This document shows positions 26,682 through 37,921 of a stretch of 64,000 nucleotides of DNA, piece after piece. Below the pieces are notes generated by a model, which worked only from the letters and a program-made list of their open reading frames with translations, was not told the DNA's origin and searched no databases. Made by a program: the position numbers and the translations under genes. The stretch covers positions 1-64,000 of the forward strand of contig NZ_WLYI01000021.1 of assembly GCF_009707515.1 (NCBI RefSeq), given 5' to 3'. Position 1 is the first letter of the stretch. Each line of letters opens with the position of its first letter. Source of the stretch: Pseudomonas karstica (GTDB taxonomy: Bacteria > Pseudomonadota > Gammaproteobacteria > Pseudomonadales > Pseudomonadaceae).

Positions 26682-27425
26682 TCAGGCTTTGGCAGCGGCC
26701 AGGATCAGCGCTTTCATCTCGGCAACAGCACCTTTGAAACCGACGAACAGTGCATGCGCCACCAGGGCATGGCCGATGTTCAGCTCGTTGATGCCCTTGA
26801 TGGCGGCCACGGCTTCGACGTTGTGGTAGTGCAGGCCGTGACCGGCGTTGACGATCACGCCTTGGGCCAGGCCACAGGCGACGCCATCGACGATGCGCTG
26901 CAACTCGTCGGCAACCTCAGTAGGTGTGGTCGCGTCAGCGTAGCGACCGGTGTGCAACTCGATGGCGGGTGCTCCGACACGTTTCGATGCTTCGATCTGC
27001 CGTTCATCCGCATCGATGAACAACGAGACTTCACAGCCAATCTTCGACAGGCGCTCTACCGCAGCCTTGATCCGCGCTTCCTGGCCGGCCACATCGAGGC
27101 CGCCTTCGGTGGTCAATTCCTGGCGGGTTTCCGGAACCAGGCAAATGTGCGCCGGGCGAATACGCTCGGCGAAGGCCATCATCTCTTCGGTGACGCCCAT
27201 TTCGAAGTTCATGCGGGTTTGCAGCACGTCCTTGAGCAGCAGCACATCGCGCTCCTGGATGTGCCGACGGTCTTCACGCAGGTGCACGGTGATGCCATCG
27301 GCGCCTGCTTCTTCGGCGTCCAGCGCGGCCTTGACCGGATCAGGGTAACGGGTGCCCCGGGCCTGGCGCAGGGTGGCAACGTGGTCGATGTTCACGCCAA
27401 GAAGAATGCGATTGCTGGTGGTCAC
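26682..27425 (-). CDS. pdxJ: pyridoxine 5'-phosphate synthase
   Basis: A 247-residue TIM-barrel enzyme that condenses 1-deoxy-xylulose-5-phosphate with 3-amino-2-oxopropyl phosphate, the last step of de novo vitamin B6 ring formation. Blocks seen are [57 protein letters not shown] and [14 protein letters not shown]. The start is a GTG preceded by AGGAG. It follows recO by about 50 bp, in the usual Pseudomonas rnc-era-recO-pdxJ order. Confidence 0.97.
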   Translation of the reverse strand: MTTSNRILLGVNIDHVATLRQARGTRYPDPVKAALDAEEAGADGITVHLREDRRHIQERDVLLLKDVLQTRMNFEMGVTEEMMAFAERIRPAHICLVPETRQELTTEGGLDVAGQEARIKAAVERLSKIGCEVSLFIDADERQIEASKRVGAPAIELHTGRYADATTPTEVADELQRIVDGVACGLAQGVIVNAGHGLHYHNVEAVAAIKGINELNIGHALVAHALFVGFKGAVAEMKALILAAAKA

Positions 27426-27476
27426 GGAAGCGCTCCTGAAAAGGGAAGGAATCGGTGCACAGCATACACGGGGATC

Positions 27477-28166
27477 TCAGGGCTTTCGAAACAACTCGCG
27501 ACTGACCAGCGGCCGGCCGCCCAAGTGCACGGCCAGGGCCTGGCGCATCAGGCGCTTGGCAGCAGACAAGGCGCCAGGTGCCGTCCAGTCGGCTTCGCTC
27601 ATGGCCAGCAGCTCAGTGCCCTGGAACAGGCCGGGTTGCAGCAGGTAGACCCGCTCCAGCCCCGCGTCGACTTGCAGACGGTACATGCCGTCGGCGGCGA
27701 TAGGGTCGCCGTGCAGGTCCTGGCTCAGTTCAAAACCGTAGCCGAGGTCGTCCAGCAAGCGCCATTCGAAAGCACGCAGCAGAGGCTCCAGGGGACGGCC
27801 TTCGGCCAGGGCCAGCAAGGTCGCGGCGTAGTGATCGAAGACGCCAGGGTGCGGATCTTCGGCGGGCAGCAAGCGGATCAGCAACTCATTGAGGTAGAGC
27901 CCGCTGAACAGCGCCTCGCCGTTGAGCCAACTGGAAGTGCCGATGCTTTCCAGGCGGCCGACGTTTTTCAGCTCGCCCTTGCCACGAAACTCCACGTCCA
28001 GGGCCACGAACGGCCGGGCCAAGGTCCCCGCCTTGCCTCGCGCACTGCGCAATACCGCTCGCAGGCGGCCTTGGGGCGTGAGGAAGTCCACCAGGGCGCT
28101 GGTCTCGCGGTAGGCGCGGCTGTGCAAGACGTAGGCAGGTTGGCTGGTGGGCGGGGTTTGGGACAT
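27477..28166 (-). CDS. recO: DNA repair protein RecO
   Basis: A 229-residue protein with an N-terminal OB fold ([25 protein letters not shown]) and a helical C-terminal domain ending [13 protein letters not shown]. RecO works with RecR/RecF to load RecA on SSB-coated gaps. The zinc cysteines present in some RecO proteins are absent, which is common in gamma-proteobacteria. It lies between era and pdxJ; a decayed REP sits in the era-recO gap. Confidence 0.95.
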   Translation of the reverse strand: MSQTPPTSQPAYVLHSRAYRETSALVDFLTPQGRLRAVLRSARGKAGTLARPFVALDVEFRGKGELKNVGRLESIGTSSWLNGEALFSGLYLNELLIRLLPAEDPHPGVFDHYAATLLALAEGRPLEPLLRAFEWRLLDDLGYGFELSQDLHGDPIAADGMYRLQVDAGLERVYLLQPGLFQGTELLAMSEADWTAPGALSAAKRLMRQALAVHLGGRPLVSRELFRKP

Positions 28167-28209
28167 GGGGGGCTCGCTAAGGGAACACGGTCTTCAAAGC
28201 GATAAGTAA

Positions 28210-28247
28210 CACTGTAGGAGCAAAAGGGACGCCTAGTTCCTACAGTG
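28210..28247. repeat. collapsed REP pair
   Basis: CACTGTAGGAGC and GTTCCTACAGTG form inverted arms only 14 bases apart, with GGGACGCCTAG inside. This looks like a REPIN that lost its middle, and it lies between era and recO. The inner string is shared with the element at 56219-56249. Confidence 0.75.
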
Positions 28248-28263
28248 TGGAGGTCGCAGTGGT

Positions 28264-29166
28264 TTACAGGTCGCCGTAACCCAACGAACGCAACGCACGC
28301 TCATCATCGGACCAACCACCCTTAACCTTCACCCACAGGTTGAGCATGATCTTGGAATCGAACAGCACTTCCATGTCCTTGCGCGCTTCGGTACCGATGC
28401 GCTTGATGCGCTCGCCTTTGTCGCCAATGATGATTTTCTTCTGACCATCACGTTCGACGAGGATCAGCGCGTGGATATGCAGGGTCTTGCCCTGCTGCTT
28501 GAACTCTTCGATTTCGACGGTGATCTGGTACGGCAGTTCGGCGCCCATCTGGCGCATGATTTTCTCACGCACCAGTTCGGCGGCAAGGAAGCGGCTGCTA
28601 CGGTCGGTGATCTGGTCTTCCGGGAAGAAGTGCTCGTTCTCCGGCAGGTGCTGGGCGATCACCCGCTCCAGAGCTTCGAGGTTGTGACCGTGCTGGGCCG
28701 AGATCGGCATGATCTGGGCGTTCGGCAGTTGCTCCTGCAGCCAGCTCAGGTGCGGCATCAGCTCGGCCTTGTCTTCGATACGGTCGGTTTTGTTCAACGC
28801 GACGATCAGCGGGCCGGTGACGTACTGAACACGCTCAAGGACCATTTGGTCTTCGTCGGTCCACTTGGTGCGGTCCACGACGAAGATCACCACGTCGACG
28901 TCTTTCAACGCCGCCGAAGCGGTCTTGTTCATGTAGCGGTTAAGGGCTTTTTCGCCGCCTTTGTGCATGCCGGGAGTGTCAACGTAGACCGCTTGCACGT
29001 TGCCTTCGGTCTTGATGCCCAGCATATTGTGACGGGTGGTCTGAGGCTTGCGCGAGGTGATCGCCAGCTTCTGTCCCAGGATATGGTTCAACAGCGTGGA
29101 CTTGCCCACGTTGGGACGGCCGACGATGGCAACATAGCCACAGCGTGTTGCGGTTGAATCAGTCAT
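28264..29166 (-). CDS. era: GTPase Era
   Basis: A 300-residue GTPase with G1 [10 protein letters not shown]2 around TRHNMLGI, G3 DTPGMH and G4 NKTDR, followed by a KH RNA-binding domain with [11 protein letters not shown] near the C-terminus. It binds the 3' end of 16S rRNA and helps mature the 30S subunit. I chose the ATG at 29166, preceded by GGAGAA, which overlaps the end of rnc by 8 bases. The frame to 29190 lies entirely inside rnc. The coupling ties two rRNA-maturation factors together. Confidence 0.97.
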   Translation of the reverse strand: MTDSTATRCGYVAIVGRPNVGKSTLLNHILGQKLAITSRKPQTTRHNMLGIKTEGNVQAVYVDTPGMHKGGEKALNRYMNKTASAALKDVDVVIFVVDRTKWTDEDQMVLERVQYVTGPLIVALNKTDRIEDKAELMPHLSWLQEQLPNAQIMPISAQHGHNLEALERVIAQHLPENEHFFPEDQITDRSSRFLAAELVREKIMRQMGAELPYQITVEIEEFKQQGKTLHIHALILVERDGQKKIIIGDKGERIKRIGTEARKDMEVLFDSKIMLNLWVKVKGGWSDDERALRSLGYGDL

Positions 29167-29848
29167 GGCCATTCTCCACGCCCAGGGCAATCAGTGCTGC
29201 GGCGGCCGCTACCTGTTCGGCAATACGACGACTCACACCCTGACCTCGGCTTTTTTCATTCAATAAGGTGATTTCACATTCGACGAAGAACACTCGGCAG
29301 TGAGGCTCACCCTGGATATCCACCACTTCGTAGCGTGGCAGGTCACACCCGCGGGACTGCAGGAATTCCTGCAGGCGGGTCTTGGGATCTTTGTTGGTGT
29401 CGACCAGCGTCAGGCTTTCAATTTCCGACGTCAGCCAGGCCAGTACCCGCTCCTTGGCCACTTCCATGCCCGCGTCGAGGTAGATGGCCCCGATCAGCGC
29501 CTCAAGGGCGTCGGCCAGGATCGACTCGCGGCGAAAACCACCGCTCTTCAACTCGCCGGAACCCAGGCGCAGGTACTCGCCCAGGTCGAAGCCACGGGCC
29601 AATACGGCCAGGGTCTCGCCTTTCACCAGGCGGGCCCGCAAACGCGACAACTGGCCTTCACGGGCTAGGGGGAAGCGATCGAACAGGGCTTCACCGGCGG
29701 CAAAGTTGAGGATGGCATCACCGAGGAATTCCAGGCGTTCGTTGTTACGCCCGGCAAAACTGCGGTGTGTCAGGGCAAGGATCATCAACTCCTGATCCTT
29801 GAAGGTGTAACCGAGCTGACGCTCGAGACGGCTTAAAGAAACGCTCAC
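29159..29848 (-). CDS. rnc: ribonuclease III
   Basis: A 229-residue dsRNA endonuclease. The catalytic signature [14 protein letters not shown] is near 35-48, a second acidic cluster is in [15 protein letters not shown], and a C-terminal dsRNA-binding domain includes [11 protein letters not shown] and [16 protein letters not shown]. It processes rRNA precursors and structured mRNAs. It overlaps era by 8 bases. Upstream there are only 149 bases to lepB, containing a strong palindromic terminator, so rnc probably has its own promoter in that gap or depends on readthrough. Confidence 0.97.
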   Translation of the reverse strand: MSVSLSRLERQLGYTFKDQELMILALTHRSFAGRNNERLEFLGDAILNFAAGEALFDRFPLAREGQLSRLRARLVKGETLAVLARGFDLGEYLRLGSGELKSGGFRRESILADALEALIGAIYLDAGMEVAKERVLAWLTSEIESLTLVDTNKDPKTRLQEFLQSRGCDLPRYEVVDIQGEPHCRVFFVECEITLLNEKSRGQGVSRRIAEQVAAAAALIALGVENGHD

Positions 29849-29965
29849 GGTTTACCCACATTCAATTCGTGGCACCGGCGGCCATCGACGATTAACGCTG
29901 TGTTCAAATTTACATCCTGGTGCGTATTGCACGGGAGCGGACGATTTGTCCAAGCCCCAGAAAAG

Positions 29966-29995
29966 CATGCGGCGCTGTGTACACAGCGCCGCATG
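29966..29995 (-). terminator. perfect 30-bp palindrome after lepB, terminator-like
   Basis: The left half CATGCGGCGCTGTGT is followed at once by its exact reverse complement, with no unpaired loop, two bases from the lepB stop. On the transcribed (minus) strand a CTTTTCT tail follows. It is probably an intrinsic terminator or processing hairpin between lepB and rnc. Confidence 0.75.
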
Positions 29996-29997
29996 GA

Positions 29998-30852
29998 TTA
30001 CTTGATCAGCCCGACCCGCGAGAAGTTCGGCAGGTGGCTGAGCTTGGGTTCCGGCCAGCTCATCCAGACCGCGAAGGCCTTGCCGACGATATTCTGGTCG
30101 GGAACCATGCCCAGCAGTTCTTTGGGAATGTTGGGATCATCCCAGTAACGGCTGTCATTGGAGTTGTCGCGGTTGTCGCCCATCATGAAGTAATGCCCGG
30201 CAGGCACTGTCCACTGGTTATCGGGCGGCGAGCGGTAGCGGCTCATTTCCTTGCGGATTTCATGCTCTGCCGCCCCGAGTTTCTCCTGGTACAGCTCGGC
30301 GCTGCCCAGGGTATTGGGTTCGGAACCGATCAGTTTTTCCGCCACCGATTCGCCGTTGACGAACAGGCGTTTGTCGCTGGTGTAGCGAATCACGTCGCCC
30401 GGCAAGCCGACCACACGCTTGATGTAGTTGACGTTCGGGTCGCTTGGGTAGCGGAACACCATCACATCGCCGCGCTGCGGATCACCGATCTCGATGATTT
30501 TCTTATCGAGCACCGGCAAGCGGATCCCGTAGGAAAACTTGTTCACCAGGATGAAGTCGCCCACATCCAGGGTCGGTTTCATCGACCCCGAAGGAATCTG
30601 GAACGGCTCCACCAGGAACGAACGCAGCACCAGCACGATAAACAGAACCGGGAAGAACGACTTGCCGTATTCAACCAGCAGCGGTTCCTTGTTCAGCTTC
30701 TCGATCACGACCACATCAGGCTGGCTGACGCTACCTTGATAAGACGCGATAGCCGTGCGCCGACGCGGGGCGAAGAACACCAGATCAAGCAACGCCAGGA
30801 AACCACAAACGGCAACGGCGATGACCAGCAACAGCGGAAAATTTAGTGACAT
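29998..30852 (-). CDS. lepB: signal peptidase I
   Basis: A 284-residue inner-membrane protease that cleaves Sec signal peptides. Two N-terminal hydrophobic segments are followed by box B with the nucleophile Ser in PSGSMKPTL, box C, box D with the general base Lys in YIKRVVGLPGD, and box E GDNRDNSNDSRYWD. It begins 5 bp after the lepA stop, so the two are cotranscribed. Length and boxes are standard. Confidence 0.97.
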   Translation of the reverse strand: MSLNFPLLLVIAVAVCGFLALLDLVFFAPRRRTAIASYQGSVSQPDVVVIEKLNKEPLLVEYGKSFFPVLFIVLVLRSFLVEPFQIPSGSMKPTLDVGDFILVNKFSYGIRLPVLDKKIIEIGDPQRGDVMVFRYPSDPNVNYIKRVVGLPGDVIRYTSDKRLFVNGESVAEKLIGSEPNTLGSAELYQEKLGAAEHEIRKEMSRYRSPPDNQWTVPAGHYFMMGDNRDNSNDSRYWDDPNIPKELLGMVPDQNIVGKAFAVWMSWPEPKLSHLPNFSRVGLIK

Positions 30853-30857
30853 AGGAC

Positions 30858-32657
30858 CTAACTATCCAACCTGAGCACCGCAAGGAAGGCTTCTTGTGGA
30901 ATTTCCACATTGCCTACTTGCTTCATGCGTTTTTTACCGGCCTTTTGCTTCTCAAGCAGCTTGCGCTTACGGCTGACGTCGCCGCCATAGCATTTGGCCA
31001 GTACGTTCTTTCTGAGTGCCTTGACGGAGGTCCGCGCAATGATCTGCCCGCCAATGGCGGCCTGGATCGCAACGTCGAACATCTGGCGCGGAATCAGTTC
31101 CTTCATCTTCTCGGTCAACTGTCGACCTTTGTAGTGCGCGTTATCCTTGTGCACGATCAGCGCCAGGGCGTCGACCTTGTCACCATTGATCAGCACATCC
31201 AGTTTCACCAGGTTAGCCGACTGATAACGATCAAAATGGTAATCCAGCGAAGCATAGCCGCGACTGGTGGATTTGAGACGGTCAAAGAAGTCCAGGACCA
31301 CTTCGTTCATCGGCAAATCGTAGGTTACTTGCACCTGGGTACCGAGGAACAACATGTCGTGCTGCACGCCACGCTTTTCGATACACAGGGTAATGACGTT
31401 ACCCAAGTGTTCTTGCGGCACAAGAATATTGGCCCGCACGATCGGTTCGCGCATGTCTTCGATAGACGACAGATCCGGAAGCTTGGATGGGTTGTCGACG
31501 TAAATCGTTTCACCGGTTTTGAGCACCAACTCAAAAATAACCGTGGGCGCTGTCGTAATCAGGTCCAGGTCGTACTCGCGCTCGAGTCGCTCCTGGATGA
31601 TTTCCATGTGCAACATGCCAAGGAAGCCGCAACGGAAGCCGAAACCCAGGGCGTCGGAGCTTTCCGGGGTGTACTGCAACGACGAGTCGTTGAGGGTCAG
31701 CTTTTGCAGGGCTTCGCGGAAGTCTTCGAAGTCGTCGGAACTGACCGGGAACAGGCCCGCGTAGACCTGCGGCTGGATGCGCTTGAAGCCTGGCAGCACG
31801 TCGACGTCAGGGGTGGTGCTCAAGGTCAGGGTGTCACCCACCGGCGCGCCGTGGATGTCCTTGATACCCGCGATGATGAAGCCTACTTCGCCGGCTTTCA
31901 GATCAACGGTCGCGGTGTGCTTGGGGTTGAATACACCGACGCTGTCCACCAGGTGGATCTTGCCGGTGGATTTGACCAGGATCTTGTCGCCTTTCTTCAC
32001 GCGGCCGTGGCGCACGCGTACCAGGGAGACAACCCCCAGGTAGTTGTCGAACCAGGAGTCGATGATCAACGCTTGCAGCGGATCTTCGTAGTTGCCGGTA
32101 GGCGCGGGAATGGTCTTGACCAGGCGCTCGAGGACTTCATCGACGCCCAGGCCGGTCTTGGCGCTGCACTCGACGGCGTCGGTGGCGTCAATCCCGATGA
32201 TTTTTTCGATTTCTTCTTTCACGCGGTCCGGATCGGCCTGTGGCAGGTCGATCTTGTTCAGCACCGGCATGACTTCCAGGCCTTGCTCAATGGCGGTGTA
32301 GCAGTTGGCCACGGATTGAGCTTCGACCCCCTGCCCCGCATCCACCACCAGCAACGCGCCTTCACAGGCCGCCAGGGAACGGCTGACTTCATAGGTGAAG
32401 TCAACGTGGCCTGGGGTGTCGATGAAGTTCAACTGGTACTTGATACCGTCTTTGGCGGTGTAGTACAGGGTAACGCTGTGGGCCTTGATGGTGATCCCGC
32501 GCTCACGCTCGAGGTCCATGGAGTCCAGGACCTGGGCTTCCATTTCACGCTCGGCAAGGCCGCCGCACATTTGGATGAATCGATCGGCCAGCGTCGACTT
32601 GCCATGGTCAATGTGGGCGATGATGGAGAAATTGCGGATATGACTCAAATCACTCAC
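30858..32657 (-). CDS. lepA: elongation factor 4 (LepA)
   Basis: A 599-residue translational GTPase starting at GTG. G1 is [11 protein letters not shown]3 is DTPGHVDF, G4 is NKIDLP, followed by EF-G-like domains and the LepA-specific C-terminal domain with [25 protein letters not shown]. It binds ribosomes and influences elongation and initiation under stress. It leads the lepA-lepB unit. In P. aeruginosa, from memory, mucD lies upstream; here lptG is upstream instead, beyond a terminator. Confidence 0.97.
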   Translation of the reverse strand: MSDLSHIRNFSIIAHIDHGKSTLADRFIQMCGGLAEREMEAQVLDSMDLERERGITIKAHSVTLYYTAKDGIKYQLNFIDTPGHVDFTYEVSRSLAACEGALLVVDAGQGVEAQSVANCYTAIEQGLEVMPVLNKIDLPQADPDRVKEEIEKIIGIDATDAVECSAKTGLGVDEVLERLVKTIPAPTGNYEDPLQALIIDSWFDNYLGVVSLVRVRHGRVKKGDKILVKSTGKIHLVDSVGVFNPKHTATVDLKAGEVGFIIAGIKDIHGAPVGDTLTLSTTPDVDVLPGFKRIQPQVYAGLFPVSSDDFEDFREALQKLTLNDSSLQYTPESSDALGFGFRCGFLGMLHMEIIQERLEREYDLDLITTAPTVIFELVLKTGETIYVDNPSKLPDLSSIEDMREPIVRANILVPQEHLGNVITLCIEKRGVQHDMLFLGTQVQVTYDLPMNEVVLDFFDRLKSTSRGYASLDYHFDRYQSANLVKLDVLINGDKVDALALIVHKDNAHYKGRQLTEKMKELIPRQMFDVAIQAAIGGQIIARTSVKALRKNVLAKCYGGDVSRKRKLLEKQKAGKKRMKQVGNVEIPQEAFLAVLRLDS

Positions 32658-32758
32658 GGATCAACACTCAAAAAGGCTGCAGGCAGACTGCCCGCTGAAA
32701 AATAGCCGGGAATTGTACCTGATGCTCGGGCCAGACGTCATCTTTGCTGACCATGAAC

Positions 32759-32793
32759 AAAAATGCCCCAATCTTTCGAACGAGGCATTTTTT
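32759..32793. terminator. terminator between lptG and lepA
   Basis: AAAAATGCC and GGCATTTTTT form an A/T-tailed stem around a loop of about 15 bases, just after the lptG stop on the minus strand. Both orientations carry a T-run. Confidence 0.75.
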
Positions 32794-32809
32794 GTTCATA
32801 CGGCCTGGA

Positions 32810-33889
32810 TCAGCCGGCTCGACGCAGCAGCCAGAACCCGGCCAGGGCGCAGATAGCGGTCGGCACCAACACCGCAAACAGCGGTGAGAAGCCAAATACC
32901 AGGCTTGAAGGACCCAGCAGGTCCTGGGCGATACGGAAGGTGAAGCCCACCAGCACGCCGGTAAACACCCTCTGGCCCAGGGTCACCGAGCGCAGCGGGC
33001 CAAAGATGAACGAGATGGCCATCAGCACCAGCGCAGCCGTCACCACCGGTTGCAGGACCTTGACCCAGAACGCCAGCCAGTAACGGCCGTTGTTCAGCCC
33101 CTGTTCCTTGAGGTAGTGGATATAGCTCCACAAACCGGAGATCGGCAGGCTTTCCGGGATCATCACCACGGTATTGAGCAATTCAGGCTTCAACGAGATG
33201 TCCCATTGTTCTGTCGGTGAATTGATCACCTCGGTACTCGCCTGGGTGCCTTGTCCCGGATTACGGAAATGAGTAGTGGTAACTTCGCTCAATTGCCATT
33301 GATTGTCGCCGTATTGCGCGCGCCTGGCGAAGCTGGACGACAATATGTGCCGCTCTTTATCAAACTGGTAGCGGGTGACACCAATCAACAAGCCACCAGG
33401 CTGCACGGCGTTGATATGGATGAACTCATCGCCCTGGCGATGCCACAAGCCGTGCCGGGCGCTCTGAGCGTCACCGGAGCCCTGGGCCAGGGCACGATTG
33501 GCCTGGGCCGTGGACTCGGCTGGTGGCGCCACGTACTCACCAATCAACACACTGACCGCCATCAGCAGCAGCATGGGCTTCATCACCGCCCAGACGATAC
33601 GAGCGATGGAAACACCCGCCGCGCGCATAATGGTCAGCTCGCTATTGCTGGCCAGGCTGCCCAGGCCGATCAGGCAGCCGATCAGCGCGGCCATCGGCAT
33701 CATGTCGTAGAGCCGACGAGGCGCCGTCAGCGCTACGTAGCTCAATACGTCCATCACCGTATAGGTATCGCTGACGCTACCCACCTCATCAATAAAGGCG
33801 AACAGCGAAGCCAGGCCCAGGATGATGCCCAGTACCGCCAGGATCGCGACCAATACGCTGCTGCCAATGTAGCGATCGAGCTTAACCAC
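32810..33889 (-). CDS. lptG: LPS export permease LptG
   Basis: A 359-residue inner-membrane permease with three N-terminal helices, a periplasmic beta-jellyroll (about 130-260) and three C-terminal helices. Family marks include MMPMAALIGCLIGLGSLASNSELTIMRAAGVS and the FIFGPLRSVTLGQRVFTGVLVGF block. With LptF and two LptB it extracts LPS and feeds the LptC-A-D bridge. It overlaps lptF by 8 bases. Confidence 0.96.
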   Translation of the reverse strand: MVKLDRYIGSSVLVAILAVLGIILGLASLFAFIDEVGSVSDTYTVMDVLSYVALTAPRRLYDMMPMAALIGCLIGLGSLASNSELTIMRAAGVSIARIVWAVMKPMLLLMAVSVLIGEYVAPPAESTAQANRALAQGSGDAQSARHGLWHRQGDEFIHINAVQPGGLLIGVTRYQFDKERHILSSSFARRAQYGDNQWQLSEVTTTHFRNPGQGTQASTEVINSPTEQWDISLKPELLNTVVMIPESLPISGLWSYIHYLKEQGLNNGRYWLAFWVKVLQPVVTAALVLMAISFIFGPLRSVTLGQRVFTGVLVGFTFRIAQDLLGPSSLVFGFSPLFAVLVPTAICALAGFWLLRRAG

Positions 33890-35009
33890 GAGCCATCTCC
33901 TTCAGGCCACGACGGCTCTTCATTTTCAGACGTATGGGCTCCCAATAGAGTAACCCCAGGCCGATCACCAGGAAGATCCCGTGCACCCACCACAACCCCA
34001 GGGTTGGCGACAGCTTGCCCTTCTCCAGGGATCCGCGGGCGGAAATCAGGATAGTCAGGTAGGCCATGTACAGCAGGATCGCCGGCAACAATTTGAGGAA
34101 ACGGCCCTGGCGCGGGTTCACACGGGACAGCGGCACGGCCATCAGGGTCACGATAAACACCAGCAACGGCAGCGAGATCCGCCATTGCAACTCGGCAATG
34201 GAGCGCAACTCCTTGCTGCCGAACAGGTCCTGCGTGGGGATGGCGTCGCGGTCGGTGACTTCGTTGCTGACATCCGGCCGGGCCAGCATCACGCCGTAGG
34301 TGTCGTACTTGATTGCGCGGTAATCGGCCATGCCTGGGCTGCCATCGTAGCGGTAGCCATTTTCCAGGATCAGGTAGCGGCTGCCGTCAGGACGCACTTC
34401 CTGGCGGCCCGAGTCGGCCACCAGCACGGAAATGCCACGGTCTTTCTTGTCCTGGCCCAGACGCTTCTCGGAAATGAACACCCCACCCAGATTGGCGCGA
34501 TCTTCGGACAGTCGCTCGGTGTAGGTCACCCGCGTACCGTCGTTAAGCGCCTGGAAGCGCCCCGGCTCCAGAGTATCGAACTCGGTCATGGCGTCCTGTT
34601 TGTTGAGCACCAACTGGAACTGCATGGCCCCCTGGGGCGCCAGGCTCAGGCTCAACCAGGCCACGATCAACGCGACACCTGTGGCCGGGATCATGGTCAT
34701 CGCGAGCAAGCGCTGCTGGCTCATGCCGGTAGCCGAAAGCACTGTCATTTCGCTTTCAAGGTAGAGCCGGCCATAGGCCAACAAAATCCCGAGAAACAGG
34801 CCCAGCGGCAAGATCAACTGCAAAAAGCCCGGCAGGCGAAAGCCCATGATCAGGAACAGCGAACCTGGGTCCAGGGCGCCCGAGGCAGCCTGGGCCAGGT
34901 ACTTGACGAAACGACCACTCATGATGATGACCAGCAATACCGCACTCACGGCACTCAGGGTCAACAGGACTTCGCGGGATAGATAACGGAAGACGATCAA
35001 ACCAGACAC
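33882..35009 (-). CDS. lptF: LPS export permease LptF
   Basis: A 375-residue partner of LptG with the same 3+3 helix layout. Marks include LILPLGLFLGILLAYGRLYLESEMTVLSATGMSQQRLL and the DLFGSKELRSIAELQWRISLPLLV stretch. It is divergent from pepA, as elsewhere in Pseudomonas. The intergenic region upstream (35010-35285) should carry both promoters. Confidence 0.96.
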   Translation of the reverse strand: MSGLIVFRYLSREVLLTLSAVSAVLLVIIMSGRFVKYLAQAASGALDPGSLFLIMGFRLPGFLQLILPLGLFLGILLAYGRLYLESEMTVLSATGMSQQRLLAMTMIPATGVALIVAWLSLSLAPQGAMQFQLVLNKQDAMTEFDTLEPGRFQALNDGTRVTYTERLSEDRANLGGVFISEKRLGQDKKDRGISVLVADSGRQEVRPDGSRYLILENGYRYDGSPGMADYRAIKYDTYGVMLARPDVSNEVTDRDAIPTQDLFGSKELRSIAELQWRISLPLLVFIVTLMAVPLSRVNPRQGRFLKLLPAILLYMAYLTILISARGSLEKGKLSPTLGLWWVHGIFLVIGLGLLYWEPIRLKMKSRRGLKEMARG

Positions 35010-35012
35010 TCC

Positions 35013-35172
35013 AGGGTTGTCAGGCTAAGGCGGCCAAACAAGCAAGCATACCGAGTCGACCCGTTTGGACAGGCCGGCTAATAAAGATGGCGCATTATCC
35101 TGTGATTGACCACGCCTGTCACTGCGCATGCGAAAGCACGCGCACAAAGCTGCCCGCAAGGGTTGTCAGGCT
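35013..35172. promoter_or_regulatory. lptF/pepA divergent control region with 14-bp direct repeat
   Basis: The string AGGGTTGTCAGGCT occurs twice, at 35013-35026 (just before lptF) and 35159-35172 (127 bases before pepA). Short GC hairpins and a TATAAAG lie between the second copy and pepA. I cannot place promoters with confidence. Confidence 0.35.
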
Positions 35173-35219
35173 GCGCTTGCGAGGTTCAAACTGCGGCCTT
35201 TGTCGCAGGCCACCTATAG

Positions 35220-36773
<1,554 letters not shown>

Positions 36774-36792
36774 ACACTCCGCGCACCCTTCA

Positions 36793-36894
36793 CTGTAGGA
36801 GCAAGCTTGCTCGCGAAAAGCCTGGGAACGACGTGCTCATCCGGCATGAGCGCGTCATCGTTGACGGCCTTCGCGAGCAAGCTCGCTCCTACAG
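36793..36894. repeat. REPIN (GTAGGAGC class)
   Basis: CTGTAGGAGCAAGCTTGCTC to GCGAGCAAGCTCGCTCCTACAG, inverted arms about 60 bases apart, between pepA and holC. It is the only visible structure in the 162-base gap. Confidence 0.9.
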
Positions 36895-36935
36895 TGGGCA
36901 CGTGAACAGCTCTCCAGGCCGTTCCAGGAACCGCA

Positions 36936-37364
36936 ATGACCCAAGTCGACTTCTATATATTGCCCAGCACCGACCCTTCGGCACGCCTGGACTTTGCCTG
37001 CAAACTCACCGAGAAAGCCTGGCGCATGGGCCATCGCATCTACCTGCATTGCAGCGATGCTGCCCAGCGTGACGAGCTCGACGCTCGCCTATGGCGCTTC
37101 AAGGGCGAAAGCTTCGTGCCCCACGGCCCCGCCGAATCGGAGCCCGACGGCCTGGTGGTGCTGGGTTTGGGTGACAGCTGTGGCGATCACCATGACCTGC
37201 TGGTCAACCTGGACCTGAAAGTGCCGGTCTTCGCCAAGGGTTTCGCCCGTGTGGCCGAAGTGGTGGTAGAAGACCCCGCTATTCGTCAGGCTGCGCGGGA
37301 GAGTTTCCGTTTCTACCGCGAACAGGGCTATTCTCTGCAAGACCACCGATTACAGCGACTCTGA
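36936..37364 (+). CDS. holC: DNA polymerase III chi subunit
   Basis: A 142-residue protein with the HolC pattern TQVDFYILPSTDPSARLDFACKLTEKAWRMGHRIYLHC, ALWRF-like LWRFKGESFVPH, and a C-terminal RFRFYREQGY. Chi links the clamp loader to SSB and helps the replisome on lagging strands. It stands in the conserved pepA-holC-valS order. It is followed 7 bp later by a small acidic gene that is probably cotranslated. Confidence 0.95.
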   Translation: MTQVDFYILPSTDPSARLDFACKLTEKAWRMGHRIYLHCSDAAQRDELDARLWRFKGESFVPHGPAESEPDGLVVLGLGDSCGDHHDLLVNLDLKVPVFAKGFARVAEVVVEDPAIRQAARESFRFYREQGYSLQDHRLQRL

Positions 37365-37371
37365 GCACACG

Positions 37372-37800
37372 ATGGACACTCCAAATCAGCTAAAACCGTC
37401 TGACCATCTGCTGGATGACCTTGAGTCGATCCGCCAGTTGTTGGGTGATGACAACCTGCAGCCACCGTTGCTGAACGACGTGGCCAGTGACGTACAAATT
37501 CCATTATTGTTCGATATGGTCGGTGCCAAGCCTGCGCTGGTATCAGTCGAAACGCCTGATGCAGAGGCTGTTCCGGTTCCGGTTCCGGCTCCACCACCTG
37601 CGCAGGCTTCAGCTGTCGAACCCGAGGCCGAAAAAGCTCCGGACGCCCTGCTGCTGCACCTGGACAACGAGCTGCGCGCCGCCGCTCAACTGATCATGCA
37701 AGACGTGATTGACGACTTCGCCCCGCATATCGAAACAGAAATCAAGCGCCGGCTGGATGCTCGGTTGGAGCGGCTGATCGCCGCGGCTACAAGCAACTAA
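37372..37800 (+). CDS. conserved small protein of the holC-valS interval
   Basis: A 142-residue acidic protein. The N-terminal half is low complexity with a Val-Pro/Ala-Pro run (about 60-80). The C-terminal helix [38 protein letters not shown] is amphipathic and looks conserved. No known domain recognised. Homologues occupy the same place between holC and valS in other pseudomonads (established synteny, from memory), and some databases loosely label it as polymerase-related. Function unknown. Confidence 0.8.
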   Translation: MDTPNQLKPSDHLLDDLESIRQLLGDDNLQPPLLNDVASDVQIPLLFDMVGAKPALVSVETPDAEAVPVPVPAPPPAQASAVEPEAEKAPDALLLHLDNELRAAAQLIMQDVIDDFAPHIETEIKRRLDARLERLIAAATSN

Positions 37801-37921
37801 CTACAAACGGCAAGAAAAGCCCCCGCTCGGTATGCAGCTCATAGCCTGTAGCTTGCAGCTGCTCCCCCCCGCTATACTTGTCGGCTTTCCTGAACAAATG
37901 CCAACTAGGGTCCCGCCGCGC

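Noticed and set aside
30894..32705. A 603-codon frame antisense to lepA
   Set aside because: Shadow of lepA; biased composition and no homologous blocks.
36793..36894. REPINs read as CRISPR-like repeats
   Set aside because: Repeat pairs are inverted and scattered singly between genes, with no regular spacer array and no cas genes.
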